DNA of 64,000 bases from Nocardioides sp. ChNu-153 (GCF_030466625.1 NZ_JADEVT010000001.1:700978-764977); one strand, 5' to 3'. Positions 1-9,645 are shown, numbered from the stretch's first letter. Numbers and translations are program-made. Notes: generated by a model from the letters alone, not told the origin.

Positions 1-1
1 G

Positions 2-1024
2 CGCCACGACCTGGCGGGGCTCCCGCCGTACTCCTCCGTGGGCGTGCGCGCGGTCGACGCGACCGACGACGGCCCCGACGGCGACCTCGCGTGGCTCGAC
101 GTGAGCGGCTACCTGACGCCTCCCACCCTCGCGCTCGTCGACCTCGGCGCGAGCGGGGCGCCGGGGGAGCCCACCCCGCTCAAGGCGAGCCCGGCGCGCT
201 TCGACGCCTCGACCCACACCGTCACGCAGCGCTTCGCCACCTCCGACGACGGCACGCGGATCCCCTACTTCGTCGTCGCCCCGCACGCCGCGCTCGCCGG
301 CGACGCGCCCGTCCCGACGGTCCTGTACGGCTACGGCGGGTTCGAGGTCTCGCTGACGCCCGGCTACTCCGGCGGGGTCGGGCGGGCGTGGCTGGCCCGC
401 GGCGGCGCGTACGTCGTGGCGAACATCCGCGGCGGCGGCGAGTACGGCCCCGCGTGGCACCAGGCGGCGCTGCGCGAGAACCGCCACCGCGCCTACGAGG
501 ACTTCGCAGCGGTGGCGCGCGACCTCGTCGCCACCGGGCTCACCACCCGCGACCGGCTCGGCATCATGGGCGGCTCGAACGGCGGGCTGCTGGTCGGCAA
601 CGTGCTGGTGCGCTACCCCGACCTGGTCGCCGCCGTCGTCTGCACCGTGCCGCTGCTCGACATGCTGCGCTACCCGCACCTGCTGGCCGGCGCCTCCTGG
701 ATGGCCGAGTACGGCGACCCCGACGACCCGGCGGACCGCCCGTTCGTCGAGCAGATCTCCGCCTACCACCGGGTGGCGGAGGGCACGACGTACCCGGCCG
801 TGCTGCTCACCACCTCGACCCGCGACGACCGGGTGCACCCGGGCCACGCCCGCAAGACGGCGGCGCGGCTGGAGGAGGTGGGCGCGGACGTCACCTACTG
901 GGAGAACGTCGAGGGCGGCCACGGCGGCGCGTCGACCAACGCGCAGGCGGCCACGAAGGCGGCGCTGGAGTGGGAGTTCCTGGCCGACCGGCTCGGTCTC
1001 GCGGGGGCACCCGAGCGCGGCTGA
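2..1024 (+). CDS. Prolyl oligopeptidase family serine peptidase (5' partial)
   Basis: This is the C-terminal part of an S9-family peptidase; the reading frame is open to the left edge, so the N-terminal beta-propeller is mostly missing. The alpha/beta-hydrolase domain is complete. It shows the oxyanion region YGYGGFEV, the block NIRGGGEYG, the nucleophile motif GGSNGG (Ser codon at 574-576), the acid in TRDDRVHP and the catalytic His in GGHGG. The family cleaves short peptides after proline (S9A) or basic residues (oligopeptidase B). The motifs NIRGGGEYG and GGSNGGLL favour the prolyl oligopeptidase side. No signal peptide can be judged because the start is outside the window. Confidence 0.93.
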   Translation, partial: RHDLAGLPPYSSVGVRAVDATDDGPDGDLAWLDVSGYLTPPTLALVDLGASGAPGEPTPLKASPARFDASTHTVTQRFATSDDGTRIPYFVVAPHAALAGDAPVPTVLYGYGGFEVSLTPGYSGGVGRAWLARGGAYVVANIRGGGEYGPAWHQAALRENRHRAYEDFAAVARDLVATGLTTRDRLGIMGGSNGGLLVGNVLVRYPDLVAAVVCTVPLLDMLRYPHLLAGASWMAEYGDPDDPADRPFVEQISAYHRVAEGTTYPAVLLTTSTRDDRVHPGHARKTAARLEEVGADVTYWENVEGGHGGASTNAQAATKAALEWEFLADRLGLAGAPERG

Positions 1025-1054
1025 GGGCCGGGCGTGCTCGGGCGCGGGCGGACC

Positions 1055-1459
1055 TCAGGTGAGCTCGCGCAGCTCCGAGAGGCTGGTGCGGGTGGCCGCG
1101 CGCCACGCCTCGAGCTCGTCCTCGCCCGCCTCGGCCCACAGCTCGTGCAGCTCGGAGGCCTCGGTGCCGGCGAGCGCCCGCTCGCCCTGCCGCACCAGCC
1201 AGGCGAGCCGCTCGGGGGTCAGGAGGGCCGCGAAGGCCGTGAGGTCGAGGTCGGCGACCTCCTCCGACGGGTCGTGGGCCTCGAGCGCGACGAGGGCCAG
1301 CTCGACGAGCGCGACGGCGAACTCGCCGCCGTCGGCGTCGAGGTAGTCACCGTCGAACGCCCACTCGATGGCGTCGAAGGAGAACGTCCCGTCCTCGATC
1401 TCCCCGAGGAGGTCCGCCGCTCCGTCGTTGTCGAAGGGGCCCAGCCCCCAGGTGCCCAT
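1055..1459 (-). CDS. DUF4259 domain-containing protein
   Basis: A small acidic 134-residue protein opening with MGTWGLGPFDNDGAAD, the signature of DUF4259 (family known, function unknown). The rest is predicted helical and rich in Ala, Glu and Leu, with no membrane segment or signal peptide, so it is probably cytosolic. A CAGAGT box sits 7 nt before the ATG, which suits a leaderless transcript. It converges with the peptidase gene on its left and is followed upstream by the separate ubiB-like gene. No function can be inferred from the context. Confidence 0.85.
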   Translation of the reverse strand: MGTWGLGPFDNDGAADLLGEIEDGTFSFDAIEWAFDGDYLDADGGEFAVALVELALVALEAHDPSEEVADLDLTAFAALLTPERLAWLVRQGERALAGTEASELHELWAEAGEDELEAWRAATRTSLSELRELT

Positions 1460-1506
1460 GCGCGGAACTCTGGCACACGGCCGCCGTCCGGGTCACGCCC
1501 CGCGGT

Positions 1507-2976
1507 TCACACCTGCGGGTCGGGCCCGGCGCCGGGTTCCGCGAACCCCGGCAGCGACTCCTCGAGGATGCGGCGGAACGGCGCCTGCGCCTCGAGCTGG
1601 CACAGCACGCCGACGGCGGCGAGCCACGTGCGGTGGATGAGCAGGTACGACGGGGGCAGGTTGAGGCGCAGCCCCACCGCCGCGACGGGGTCGCGGGGGT
1701 CGCTCAGCCGCTCGTACTGCTCGCGCAGCCACTCCCGCGTGAAGCGGTAGTCGTCGACCATCGTCGGCTCCACGAACGGGGCGAGGAAGGTCAGCAGCAG
1801 GTCGGGGTCGACGCGGACCTTGTCGCGGATGAACCCCTCGGCGCGCAGGCCGGCCTCGAGCCCGTCGCGGTCGGAGCGGCCGGCTACGCGCAGCAGCCGC
1901 CCCATCGCCTCCGGCATGCCGCCCTCGGGCAGCCGCGCGACCGCGCCGAAGTCGAGCACGCCCAGGCGCCCGGGGGCGCCGTCGGCGGTGGGCAGCACCC
2001 GGAAGTTGCCCGGGTGCGGGTCGGCGTGGAGCAGGCCCGTGCGCCGCGGGCCGTCGAAGAGGAAGCGGGCGAACAGCTGGCCGTAGTGGTCCCGCTCCTC
2101 GGGGGTGCCGTCGGCGATCGTCCCGGCGATGGAGCCGGGGCTGTCGAGCCACTCGGTGACGAGCACCTTCTCGGTGTGGGCGACGACGTCGGGCACGACG
2201 TACTCGTCGTCGTCGCGGTACGCCGCCGCGAACGCCGCCTGCGCCTCCGCCTCCAGGCGGTAGTCGAGCTCCTCGGCCATCCGGTCCTGCAGCTCGGTGA
2301 CGAGGGCGCGCACGTCGATGCCCGGCAGGAGCGGGGCGAGGGTCCGCGCCAGGCGGGAGAGCTGGCGCAGGTCGGAGGCGATGGCCTCCCCGGCACCCGG
2401 GTACTGCACCTTGACGGCGACCTCGCGCTCGGTGGCGGGGTCGTCGGGGTCGTCGCGCCAGCGACCGCGGTGCACCTGGCCGATGGACGCCGCGGCGGTG
2501 GGCCCGCCGTCGAACCACACGAGGTGGCGTCGCCACGCGATGCCCGCGGCGCCCAGCTCGGCGTCGAGCACCTCCCGCACCTGGTGGGTGGGCATCGGCG
2601 GGGCCGCGTCCTGCAGCCGCGTGAGCTCGGTGCGGTAGGCCGCCATCGACTCCTCCGGCAGCGCCGCCTCGAGCACGGACAGCATCTGGCCGAACTTCAG
2701 CGCCCCGCCCTTGAGCTGGCCCAGCGTGCGGAACACCTGCTCCGCGGTGCGCTGCTGGATCTCCGCGGTCACGAGCTCGGCGGGGCGACCACCGATGCGC
2801 TTGCCCAGGCCCACGGCGCTGCGGCCGGCGTACCCCAGCGGCAGCGCCGCGAGCCGGGCCGTGCGTGCGGCGGTGCGGCGCGGGAGGCCCCGGCGCCCGT
2901 CGCGCTGGACGGGGTCGGGGCTCTCGGGACGCTCGCCCCGGTCGCGGGGCTCGGGGGGCTGGCTCACGTCGTCCAT
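1507..2976 (-). CDS. ABC1/UbiB-family atypical protein kinase-like protein
   Basis: A 489-residue member of the ABC1/AarF/UbiB/ADCK family. Diagnostic motifs are all visible: KFGQ (residues 94-97 of the N-terminal KxGQ extension), the Ala-rich loop AAASIGQVH replacing the usual Gly-rich loop, VAVKVQYPG with the catalytic Lys, LHADPHPGNF as catalytic loop and LDFGAVARL as DFG. Family members act as ATPases or kinases supporting quinone or lipid metabolism; the substrate here is unknown. There is no C-terminal membrane anchor. It lies just downstream of msrA on the same strand (36-bp gap), so the two may be co-transcribed. Confidence 0.9.
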   Translation of the reverse strand: MDDVSQPPEPRDRGERPESPDPVQRDGRRGLPRRTAARTARLAALPLGYAGRSAVGLGKRIGGRPAELVTAEIQQRTAEQVFRTLGQLKGGALKFGQMLSVLEAALPEESMAAYRTELTRLQDAAPPMPTHQVREVLDAELGAAGIAWRRHLVWFDGGPTAAASIGQVHRGRWRDDPDDPATEREVAVKVQYPGAGEAIASDLRQLSRLARTLAPLLPGIDVRALVTELQDRMAEELDYRLEAEAQAAFAAAYRDDDEYVVPDVVAHTEKVLVTEWLDSPGSIAGTIADGTPEERDHYGQLFARFLFDGPRRTGLLHADPHPGNFRVLPTADGAPGRLGVLDFGAVARLPEGGMPEAMGRLLRVAGRSDRDGLEAGLRAEGFIRDKVRVDPDLLLTFLAPFVEPTMVDDYRFTREWLREQYERLSDPRDPVAAVGLRLNLPPSYLLIHRTWLAAVGVLCQLEAQAPFRRILEESLPGFAEPGAGPDPQV

Positions 2977-3012
2977 CGTCCCCCACGACCGGTCACGGGC
3001 CCGGGACCCGCG

Positions 3013-3657
3013 TCAGGCCGTCGCCGGGAACCGCACGCCGGTGTTGGCGTGGCAGCGGTAGCCGAACGGGTTCTTCGCCAGGTACTGCTGGTGGGCGGGC
3101 TCGGCGTAGTAGTACTCCGCGGCGGGCGCGATCTCGGTGGTCACGTCGCCGAGGCGCTGGCGGCGCAGCTCCGCGGCGTACACCTCGGTCAGCTCGCGCG
3201 CGGTGGCCTCCTGCTCGGGGGTGGTGAAGTAGATCGCCGAGCGGTACTGCGTGCCCACGTCGTTGCCCTGCCGCATGCCCTGCGTCGGGTCGTGGACCTC
3301 GAAGAACGCCTTCACCAGGTCGGCGTAGGAGATCCGGGCGGGGTCGAACACGATCCGGACGGCCTCGGTGTGGCCGGTGCGGCCGGAGCAGACCTCCTCG
3401 TACGACGGGTGCGGCGTGTGCCCACCGGCGTACCCGACCGACGTGGAGAAGACGCCGTCCTTGCCCCAGTAGACCTCCTCGGCGCCCCAGAAGCAGCCGA
3501 GGCCGAAGATCGCGACCTCGAGACCGTCGGGGACGTCGTCGGTGACGACCGGGGTGCCCAGCACGACGTGCTCGCCGAGGGTGAACCAGGGCTCGCTGCG
3601 CCCCTTCAGCGCCTCGTCGGCGGTGGGCAGGGTGCTCTTGCTGCGGGATCCGAACAC
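3013..3657 (-). CDS. msrA: Peptide-methionine (S)-S-oxide reductase MsrA
   Basis: MsrA reduces the S epimer of methionine sulfoxide in proteins. The active-site motif GCFWGAEE is present (catalytic Cys about residue 55), followed by VGYAGGHTPHPSYEEVCSGRTGHTE and the HQQYLAKNPFGY block typical of the longer actinobacterial and proteobacterial type. I chose the GTG at 3657 (214 aa) because a GGAGG Shine-Dalgarno lies 5 nt before it; a TTG four codons upstream overlaps that site and is less likely. No signal peptide, so it is cytosolic. A separate MsrB is encoded at 22.6-23.0 kb, so both epimers are covered in the window. Confidence 0.95.
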   Translation of the reverse strand: MFGSRSKSTLPTADEALKGRSEPWFTLGEHVVLGTPVVTDDVPDGLEVAIFGLGCFWGAEEVYWGKDGVFSTSVGYAGGHTPHPSYEEVCSGRTGHTEAVRIVFDPARISYADLVKAFFEVHDPTQGMRQGNDVGTQYRSAIYFTTPEQEATARELTEVYAAELRRQRLGDVTTEIAPAAEYYYAEPAHQQYLAKNPFGYRCHANTGVRFPATA

Positions 3658-3733
3658 GGGGTCCTCCAAGTGGTCTCGACGTCGTCGTCCATGGTGCCCA
3701 ACACCGCGCGGGCCCCGAGCCTTCCCGCCCGCG

Positions 3734-3739
3734 TAGGCT
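3734..3739 (+). promoter_or_regulatory. -10 box of a leaderless promoter for the cystathionine gene
   Basis: TAGGCT lies exactly 7 nt before the GTG at 3747, which puts the transcription start at or next to the first base of the gene. No Shine-Dalgarno is present, as expected for a leaderless mRNA. No SAM or other sulfur riboswitch fits in this gap. Confidence 0.6.
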
Positions 3740-3746
3740 CGCCGGG

Positions 3747-4940
3747 GTGAGCAGCGAGCAGACCCCGCAGGGGCACGGCCAGCAGGGCAAGCACGGCTTC
3801 GAGACGCGCGCGATCCACGCGGGCTACGAGCCCGACCCGACGACGGGGGCGGTCATCCCGCCGATCTACGCCACGTCGACCTACAAGCAGGACGGCGTCG
3901 GCGGCATGCGGGGCGGCTACGAGTACAGCCGCTCGGGCAACCCGACGCGCACCGCGCTCGAGGCGAACATCGCGGCGCTGGAGGAGGGCGAGCGCGGCTT
4001 CGCGTTCGCCTCCGGCCTCGCCGCGGAGGACACCCTCATCCGGGCGCTCACCCGCCCCGGGGACCACGTCGTCATCCCCGACGACGCGTACGGCGGCACC
4101 TACCGCCTCGTCGACAAGGTCGCCCGGCCGTGGGGCCTCGAGCACACCCCGGCGCCCGTCGCGGACGTCGACGCCGTGCGCGCCGCGATCCGTCCCGGCA
4201 CCACGAAGCTCGTGTGGGTCGAGACGCCCACCAACCCGCTGCTGACCATCGGCGACATCGAGGCCCTCGCGGGCGTCGCCCACGACGCGGGCGCGCTGCT
4301 CGTCGTCGACAACACCTTCGCCTCGTCCTACCTGCAGCAGCCGCTGACGCTGGGCGCCGACGTCGTGGTGCACTCGACGACGAAGTACGCCGGCGGCCAC
4401 TCCGACGTGGTCGGCGGCGCGCTCGTCGTGCGCGACCTCGAGGTCGCCGAGCAGCTCGCCTTCTTCCAGAACTCCATCGGCGGCGTCGCCGGGCCGTTCG
4501 ACTCCTGGCTGGTGCTGCGCGGCCTGCGCACCCTCGCGCTGCGCATGGAGCGGCACTGCGACAACGCCGAGCTCGTCGCGGCCCACCTCGACGCCCACCC
4601 GGCGGTCGAGCAGGTCATCTACCCGGGCCTGGAGTCGCACCCCGGCCACGCGGTCGCCGCGCGGCAGATGCGCCGCTTCGGCGGGATCGTGTCGTTCCGC
4701 CTGAAGGCCGGCGAGCAGGCGGCGCTGGACCTGTGCGCCGCGACCGAGCTGTTCACCCTCGGGGAGTCGCTGGGCGGGGTGGAGTCGCTGATCGAGCACC
4801 CGGGCCGCATGACGCACGCCTCGGTCGCCGGCACGGACCTCGAGGTGCCGGGGGACCTCGTGCGGCTCAGCGTCGGCATCGAGACCGGCGCCGACCTCGT
4901 CGCCGACCTCGACGAGGCCCTGGCCCGCACCACCCGGTGA
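3747..4940 (+). CDS. metB: Cystathionine gamma-synthase / gamma-lyase (Cys/Met metabolism PLP enzyme)
   Basis: A 397-residue PLP enzyme of the Cys/Met metabolism family. Visible landmarks: [19 protein letters not shown] near the N-terminus, [34 protein letters not shown] and the PLP lysine in [12 protein letters not shown] (Lys213), then [12 protein letters not shown] near the end. Cystathionine gamma-synthase joins cysteine to an activated homoserine; the lyase runs the reverse transsulfuration direction. The sequence resembles actinobacterial proteins annotated MetB, but gamma-synthase and gamma-lyase cannot be separated safely by eye. Transcribed from a leaderless promoter. The next gene starts 10 bp downstream. 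Confidence 0.9.
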   Translation: MSSEQTPQGHGQQGKHGFETRAIHAGYEPDPTTGAVIPPIYATSTYKQDGVGGMRGGYEYSRSGNPTRTALEANIAALEEGERGFAFASGLAAEDTLIRALTRPGDHVVIPDDAYGGTYRLVDKVARPWGLEHTPAPVADVDAVRAAIRPGTTKLVWVETPTNPLLTIGDIEALAGVAHDAGALLVVDNTFASSYLQQPLTLGADVVVHSTTKYAGGHSDVVGGALVVRDLEVAEQLAFFQNSIGGVAGPFDSWLVLRGLRTLALRMERHCDNAELVAAHLDAHPAVEQVIYPGLESHPGHAVAARQMRRFGGIVSFRLKAGEQAALDLCAATELFTLGESLGGVESLIEHPGRMTHASVAGTDLEVPGDLVRLSVGIETGADLVADLDEALARTTR

Positions 4941-4950
4941 GGCCGCGTCC

Positions 4951-6345
4951 GTGAGGCTCGCGGTCTGCGCCGACCTGGGCTCGACCTGGACCAAGGCGCT
5001 GCTCGTCGGACTCGAGGGTCCCGACACGGGGCGGGTGCTGGCCACGGCCGCGCACCCGACCACGCTTCCCGGGCCGACCGGCCCCGAGGCCGACCTCCTC
5101 GACGGGTACGACGCCTGCCTCGCCGCCCTGCTCGCCGCACGTCCCGACGCCCGCGTCGCGCTGGGCGAGGGACGGCTCGAGCAGCACGCGTGCTCGTCGG
5201 CCGGGGGAGGGCTGCGGATCGCGGTCGTCGGCAACGAGGCGCTGGTGACGGCCGAGACCGGGCGCCGCGTGGCCCTGTCCAGCGGCGGCCGGGTCGTCGC
5301 GGTGCACGCGCTGGCCGACGCACCGGGCCTTGCGGGCGGGCCCGACGTCGCGCCCGCGCTCGCGGCGCGGCCCGACGTCGTGCTGCTCGTCGGCGGCACC
5401 GACGGCGGCAACCCCGAGCCGCTGGTCGCCGGGGCCACGGCGCTCGTCGCGGGCGGCTGGCGGGGCCCCGTCGTCGTGGCCGGGGACGTCGCCGCACAGC
5501 CCGCCGCCGCCGCGGTGCTGGCCGCGGCCGGCGTGCCGCTGCGCACCGCCGCCAACGTGGTGCCGCGCATCGGCGAGCTGGCCCCGGCGGGGGCACGCGC
5601 CGCCGTGCGCGAGCTGTTCCTGGCCCACGTCATCGGGGGCAAGGAGCTGTCGCGCCGGCCGGGTCTGGGCGAGCTGCTGCGCGGCGCCACCCCCGACGTC
5701 GTGCTGTCCGGCGTGGAGGTGCTGGCCGCCGTGCACGGCGACGTCGTCGTGGTCGACGTCGGCGGCGCGACCACCGACGTCTACTCCGTCGTCGAGCCCG
5801 ACCCCGAGGCCGCCGGGCGCGACGTCGTCGCCACCACCCGCGCGACCCGCACGGTCGAGGCCGACCTGGGCGTGCGGTGGTCCGCCGCCGGGGTCGTCGA
5901 GGCCGCCGGGCTGGACGACCCCGCGCTCGAGGCGGCGGCAGCCCGCCGTACCGCCGAGCCGGGGCTCGTCGCCACCACCCCCCAGGAGCGGGCCGAGGAC
6001 CTCGCCCTGGCCCGCGCCGCGGTCGTCACGGCCGCCCGTCGGCACGCCGGGCGGGCCCGGGCCGCCGAGCCGGGCCCGCGGGGCGGCACCGACCTGCGCG
6101 CCGTCGACCTGCTCGTCGGCTCCGGCGGGGTGCTCCGCCACGCCCCCGCGGACGCCGCGGCCGGCCTGCTGGCCGCGGCCACTGCGGCGGGTACGGCGGA
6201 CCCCACCGCCTGGCGGCTGCCGCGGGCGCCGCGCGTCGCGGTCGACACGGCGTACGTGCTGGCTGCCGCCGGGCTGCTGGCCGCCGACCACCCGGCCGCG
6301 GCGCGCGCGCTGGTCACCGCCCTGACCGGGGGTGCCGCTCGGTAA
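4951..6345 (+). CDS. MutL-like (glutamate mutase-associated) ASKHA-fold protein
   Basis: A 464-residue protein resembling the MutL/GlmL family named for its place beside glutamate mutase genes in clostridia. The ASKHA nucleotide-binding phosphate loops are visible: [14 protein letters not shown] at the start and [16 protein letters not shown] around residue 265, with VGGTDGGN between them. The family is thought to act as a chaperone or reactivator for B12 mutases, though many actinobacteria carry it with no mutase nearby, as here. It follows the cystathionine gene closely (10 bp) and its TAA stop forms part of the promoter of the next gene. Confidence 0.75.
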   Translation: MRLAVCADLGSTWTKALLVGLEGPDTGRVLATAAHPTTLPGPTGPEADLLDGYDACLAALLAARPDARVALGEGRLEQHACSSAGGGLRIAVVGNEALVTAETGRRVALSSGGRVVAVHALADAPGLAGGPDVAPALAARPDVVLLVGGTDGGNPEPLVAGATALVAGGWRGPVVVAGDVAAQPAAAAVLAAAGVPLRTAANVVPRIGELAPAGARAAVRELFLAHVIGGKELSRRPGLGELLRGATPDVVLSGVEVLAAVHGDVVVVDVGGATTDVYSVVEPDPEAAGRDVVATTRATRTVEADLGVRWSAAGVVEAAGLDDPALEAAAARRTAEPGLVATTPQERAEDLALARAAVVTAARRHAGRARAAEPGPRGGTDLRAVDLLVGSGGVLRHAPADAAAGLLAAATAAGTADPTAWRLPRAPRVAVDTAYVLAAAGLLAADHPAAARALVTALTGGAAR

Positions 6346-6348
6346 CGT
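6343..6348 (+). promoter_or_regulatory. -10 box overlapping the stop codon of the preceding gene
   Basis: TAACGT lies 6 nt before the GTG at 6355. Its first three bases are the TAA stop of the MutL-like gene, so termination codon and leaderless promoter share the same bases. Confidence 0.5.
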
Positions 6349-6354
6349 GGCGCC

Positions 6355-7776
6355 GTGGACGCGGACAGGAAGGGGCCCGAGGGCTCGGGCCCGGGGGACG
6401 ACCCCGTCGAGACGGGGGAGCTCCGCCGGCGCCTCGCGACGCTCGTGGCGCGCCGCGGCCGCGACGCCGACGACGGCACGGACGAGGACCGCGAGGAGGA
6501 GCGGGAGCGTGACCGCCTCGTCCAGCAGGTCGTGACGCAGTGGGCCATCGCCCGCGCCGAGCGCCGCCCCGTCGGCGCCGAGCCCCTCCCGATCCAGGGC
6601 GGCCGGTCGAACCTGGCCCGGGCGCAGGTGCCGTGGGGCCTCGACCTCGCGGCGGCGTGGGCGTGGCGCTTCCTCGTCATCGTCGCCGCCGGCGCCGTCC
6701 TGGTCTGGGCGTTCTGGCACGTCCGGGTGGTCACGCTGCCGCTGCTCATCGCCCTGCTCATCACGGCGCTCGGCAACCCGGTGGTGCGCCTCGGTCGCCG
6801 GCTGCGGGTGCCGCCCGCGCTGTCGGCCGCCGTCGTCGTCGTCGGCGGCATCGGCTTCGTCGCGCTGCTCCTCACCTTCGTGAGCCAGCAGGTGGTGGAC
6901 GGCATGTCCGACCTGGCGGACCAGGTGGTCGTCGGCCTCGACGAGGTCCGCACCTGGCTGAAGGACGGCCCGCTCAACGCGAGCGACTCGCAGATCGACG
7001 GCTACATCCAGGAGGCGCAGGGCTACATCACGGAGGCCGGGCAGGACCAGCAGCTCGTGCGCCAGGTGACCGAGGTGGGCACGACGCTGACCCACATCTT
7101 CGCCGGCTTCTTCATCGTGCTCTTCGCGTCGTTCTTCTTCCTCGCCGACGGTGCCCGCATCTGGTCGTGGTGCGTGCGCCTCGCCCCCAAGGCGGCCCGT
7201 GAGCAGATCGACGGCTCGGGTCGGGTGGCCTGGGTGTCGCTGACGCAGTTCATGCGCGCCACCGTCATCGTCGCGCTCGCCGACGCCATCGGCATCATGA
7301 TCGTCGCGGCCGTGCTCGACGTCCCGCTCGTGGCGGCGATCGGCGTCCTCGTCTTCATCGGCGCCTTCGTTCCGATGATCGGCGCCACCGTCGCGGGCTC
7401 GGTGGCCGTGCTCGTCGCGCTCGTCGCCCAGGGGCCGCTCACCGCCCTGCTCATGCTCGGCGGCGTCATCCTGGTCCAGCAGATCGAGGGCCACATCCTG
7501 CAGCCGTTCCTCATGGGCCGGTTCGTGTCCGTGCACCCGCTGGGCGTCATCATCGCGATCGGCGTCGGTGTGCTCGTCGCCGGCATCGCGGGCGCCCTCA
7601 TCGCCGTGCCCCTGGCCGCCGCGGTCAACGCCGTCGTGCTCCACCTGGCCGACGAGACGGCCGCACCACCCCCCGCCGACGAGCGCGACATGGGGGAGGA
7701 CCTGGCGGAGGACCCGGGCAACGTCGGCGACTTCGAGGCCGTGGGCGGGCACCCCGACGACGAGCCGGACCGGTGA
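6355..7776 (+). CDS. AI-2E family transporter (PF01594-type membrane exporter)
   Basis: A 473-residue integral membrane protein. The first 90 residues are hydrophilic and charged, probably cytosolic. Two hydrophobic blocks follow (about residues 100-180 and 235-440), together about eight transmembrane spans as in PF01594 proteins. Between them lies a helical domain (DLADQVVVGLDEVRTWL to TEAGQDQQLVRQ). The C-terminal motif HPLGVIIAIGVGVLVAGIAGALIAVPLAA is typical. Family members have been linked to autoinducer-2 export and to sodium or proton antiport; the substrate cannot be told here. It ends in an acidic tail and overlaps ilvA by 4 bp. Confidence 0.88.
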   Translation: MDADRKGPEGSGPGDDPVETGELRRRLATLVARRGRDADDGTDEDREEERERDRLVQQVVTQWAIARAERRPVGAEPLPIQGGRSNLARAQVPWGLDLAAAWAWRFLVIVAAGAVLVWAFWHVRVVTLPLLIALLITALGNPVVRLGRRLRVPPALSAAVVVVGGIGFVALLLTFVSQQVVDGMSDLADQVVVGLDEVRTWLKDGPLNASDSQIDGYIQEAQGYITEAGQDQQLVRQVTEVGTTLTHIFAGFFIVLFASFFFLADGARIWSWCVRLAPKAAREQIDGSGRVAWVSLTQFMRATVIVALADAIGIMIVAAVLDVPLVAAIGVLVFIGAFVPMIGATVAGSVAVLVALVAQGPLTALLMLGGVILVQQIEGHILQPFLMGRFVSVHPLGVIIAIGVGVLVAGIAGALIAVPLAAAVNAVVLHLADETAAPPPADERDMGEDLAEDPGNVGDFEAVGGHPDDEPDR

Positions 7777-8990
7777 GCGACGTCCCGGGGGTCACCCTCG
7801 AGGACGTGCGCCGCGCCCACGACGTGCTGTCCTCGGTGGTCACGCGCACGCCGATGGAGGCGTCGCGCTGGCTCGCGGGGGCCGCCGGCGGTCCGGTGTG
7901 GCTCAAGGCGGAGAACCTGCAGCGCACCGGGTCGTTCAAGATCCGCGGCGCCTACCTGCGGATGGCCCGGCTCAGCGCCGAGGAGCGCGCGGCCGGGGTC
8001 GTGGCGGCGTCGGCCGGCAACCACGCCCAGGGCGTCGCTCTGGCCGCCCAGCTGCTGGGCATCCACGCCCGGGTCTACATGCCGGAGGGGGCGCCGATCC
8101 CCAAGGAGAAGGCCACCCGGGGGTACGGCGCGGAGGTCGTCTTCGCGGGCCGCTACGTCGACGACGCACTCGTCGCCGCGCGCGAGCACGCCGAGCGCAC
8201 GGGCGCGGTGCTCATCCACCCCTTCGACCACCCGGACATCGTGGCGGGACAGGGCACCGGCGGCCTCGAGGTGCTCGAGCAGCTGCCGGAGGCGGCGAGC
8301 ATCCTCGTCCCGACCGGCGGGGGCGGCCTGCTGGCCGGCATCGCGGTCGCGGTGAAGGCGCACCGCCCCGACGTGCGCGTCGTGGGGGTGCAGGCCGAGA
8401 CGGCCGCCGCGTTCCCGGGTTCGCTGAGCGCGGGCGCGCCCACGGCGGTGGCGGAGATGGCGACGATGGCCGACGGCATCGCGGTCGGCTGCCCCGGCCA
8501 GGTGCCGTTCGCGGTCGTGCGCACGCAGGTCGACGAGGTGCTCACGGTCTCCGAGGAGGGGATCTCGCGGGCGCTGGTGGGGCTGATGGAGCGCGCCAAG
8601 CTGGTGGTCGAGCCGGCGGGTGCGGTCGCGGTGGCCGCGCTGCTGGAGCACCCGGGGGCGTTCCCGACGCCGGCCGTGGCCGTGCTGTCGGGCGGCAACA
8701 TCGACCCGCTGCTCACCGGGCGGATGATCCGCCACGGCATGGCGGCCGCGGGGCGGTACCTGTTCCTGCGCGTCACCGTCGTCGACAGCCCGGGCGGCCT
8801 GGCGCAGCTGCTCGCCGAGCTGGCCGACGCCGGCGCCAACGTGCTCGACGTGGCCCACGAGCGCATCTCCCCGACGCTGCACGTCGACGAGGTCCAGGTG
8901 CGCATCCAGGTCGAGACGCGCGGGCCCGTGCACGCCGAGGCCCTGCTCGCCAGGTTGCGCGAGCAGGGCCGTCGGGTGGTGGTGGGCTGA
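7773..8990 (+). CDS. ilvA: Threonine ammonia-lyase with C-terminal ACT domain
   Basis: Deaminates threonine to 2-oxobutanoate, a precursor of isoleucine or a catabolic product. This is the 405-residue single-ACT form. The PLP lysine is in TGSFKIRGA (Lys56), the PLP phosphate-binding glycine loop is PTGGGGLLAGIA, SAGNHAQGVALAA lies near the substrate, and SGGNIDP follows. The ACT-like domain starts about residue 325 (LFLRVTVVDSPGGLAQLLAELADAGANV). GTGA overlap with the upstream exporter implies translational coupling. The single ACT domain is more like the biodegradative or actinobacterial biosynthetic type than the two-ACT E. coli IlvA. Confidence 0.93.
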   Translation: MSDVPGVTLEDVRRAHDVLSSVVTRTPMEASRWLAGAAGGPVWLKAENLQRTGSFKIRGAYLRMARLSAEERAAGVVAASAGNHAQGVALAAQLLGIHARVYMPEGAPIPKEKATRGYGAEVVFAGRYVDDALVAAREHAERTGAVLIHPFDHPDIVAGQGTGGLEVLEQLPEAASILVPTGGGGLLAGIAVAVKAHRPDVRVVGVQAETAAAFPGSLSAGAPTAVAEMATMADGIAVGCPGQVPFAVVRTQVDEVLTVSEEGISRALVGLMERAKLVVEPAGAVAVAALLEHPGAFPTPAVAVLSGGNIDPLLTGRMIRHGMAAAGRYLFLRVTVVDSPGGLAQLLAELADAGANVLDVAHERISPTLHVDEVQVRIQVETRGPVHAEALLARLREQGRRVVVG

Positions 8991-9007
8991 GCGACCCGAC
9001 GGGTCGC
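8991..9007. terminator. Bidirectional terminator-like hairpin between ilvA and greA
   Basis: GCGACCC and GGGTCGC form a perfect 7-bp stem with a 3-nt loop between the convergent stops of ilvA and greA. There is no U-tract, as usual in actinobacteria. Confidence 0.5.
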
Positions 9008-9018
9008 CAGCCGTCGGA

Positions 9019-9522
9019 TCAGCCCTGGAAGGGCACGGCCTCGAGGATCTCGACGCTGAGCTTGCGGCCGTTGGGCGCCTCGTAGCTGACCGTGTCGCCG
9101 CGCTTCGCGCCGATGATCGCGGAGCCGAGCGGGGACTGCGGGGAGTAGACCTTCAGTCCCTCGGGCTCGATCTCGCGGGCACCCAGGAGGAACTCCTCGG
9201 CCTCGTCGTCGTCGTCGCCGACGAACTTGTAGGTCACCTTCATGCCGGGCTCCACGATGCCGTCGTCGGCCGGCGTCTCGCCGACCTCGGCCTTGCCGAG
9301 CATGTCCTCGAGCTGGCGGATGCGCCCCTCGAGCTTGCCCTGCTCCTCGCGGGCGGCGTGGTAGCCGCCGTTCTCCTTCAGGTCGCCCTCGTCGCGGGCG
9401 GCGGAGATGCGCTCGACGATCTCCTGGCGCCCGGGGCCCTTCAGGTGCTCCAGCTCCGCCACCAGCTTCGCGTGGGCCTCGGCGGTCAGCCAGATGACAT
9501 CGGTGTCGCTGGACTGCGTCAT
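9019..9522 (-). CDS. greA: Transcription elongation factor GreA
   Basis: GreA enters the RNA polymerase secondary channel and stimulates cleavage of backtracked RNA. The 167-residue protein has the N-terminal antiparallel coiled coil (about residues 10-80, with [43 protein letters not shown]) whose tip carries the acidic pair at D-E-GDLKEN. The C-terminal FKBP-like domain follows ([26 protein letters not shown]). Length matches the family. The ATG is preceded by a strong AGGAGAGG site, and a TACACT -10 box lies about 125 nt upstream. Confidence 0.97.
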   Translation of the reverse strand: MTQSSDTDVIWLTAEAHAKLVAELEHLKGPGRQEIVERISAARDEGDLKENGGYHAAREEQGKLEGRIRQLEDMLGKAEVGETPADDGIVEPGMKVTYKFVGDDDDEAEEFLLGAREIEPEGLKVYSPQSPLGSAIIGAKRGDTVSYEAPNGRKLSVEILEAVPFQG

Positions 9523-9645
9523 GTACCTCTCCTAGCAGCACGGCCGGGGCGGCGTTGACGCCATCCCGGCCGATGCTCGGTGTGCGAAGCCCCGCCGGGT
9601 CCGGTCGACACGTCGTCGTCCGCGGCGGGGCAGATCAGAACTTCC

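Noticed and set aside
3658..3746. SAM riboswitch or sulfur T-box before the cystathionine gene
   Set aside because: The gap is only about 90 bp, has no recognisable riboswitch fold, and the TAGGCT box predicts a leaderless transcript.
4867..7752. 961-codon minus-strand frame opposite the MutL-like and exporter genes
   Set aside because: Composition-driven shadow; no motif, and both plus-strand genes carry family signatures.
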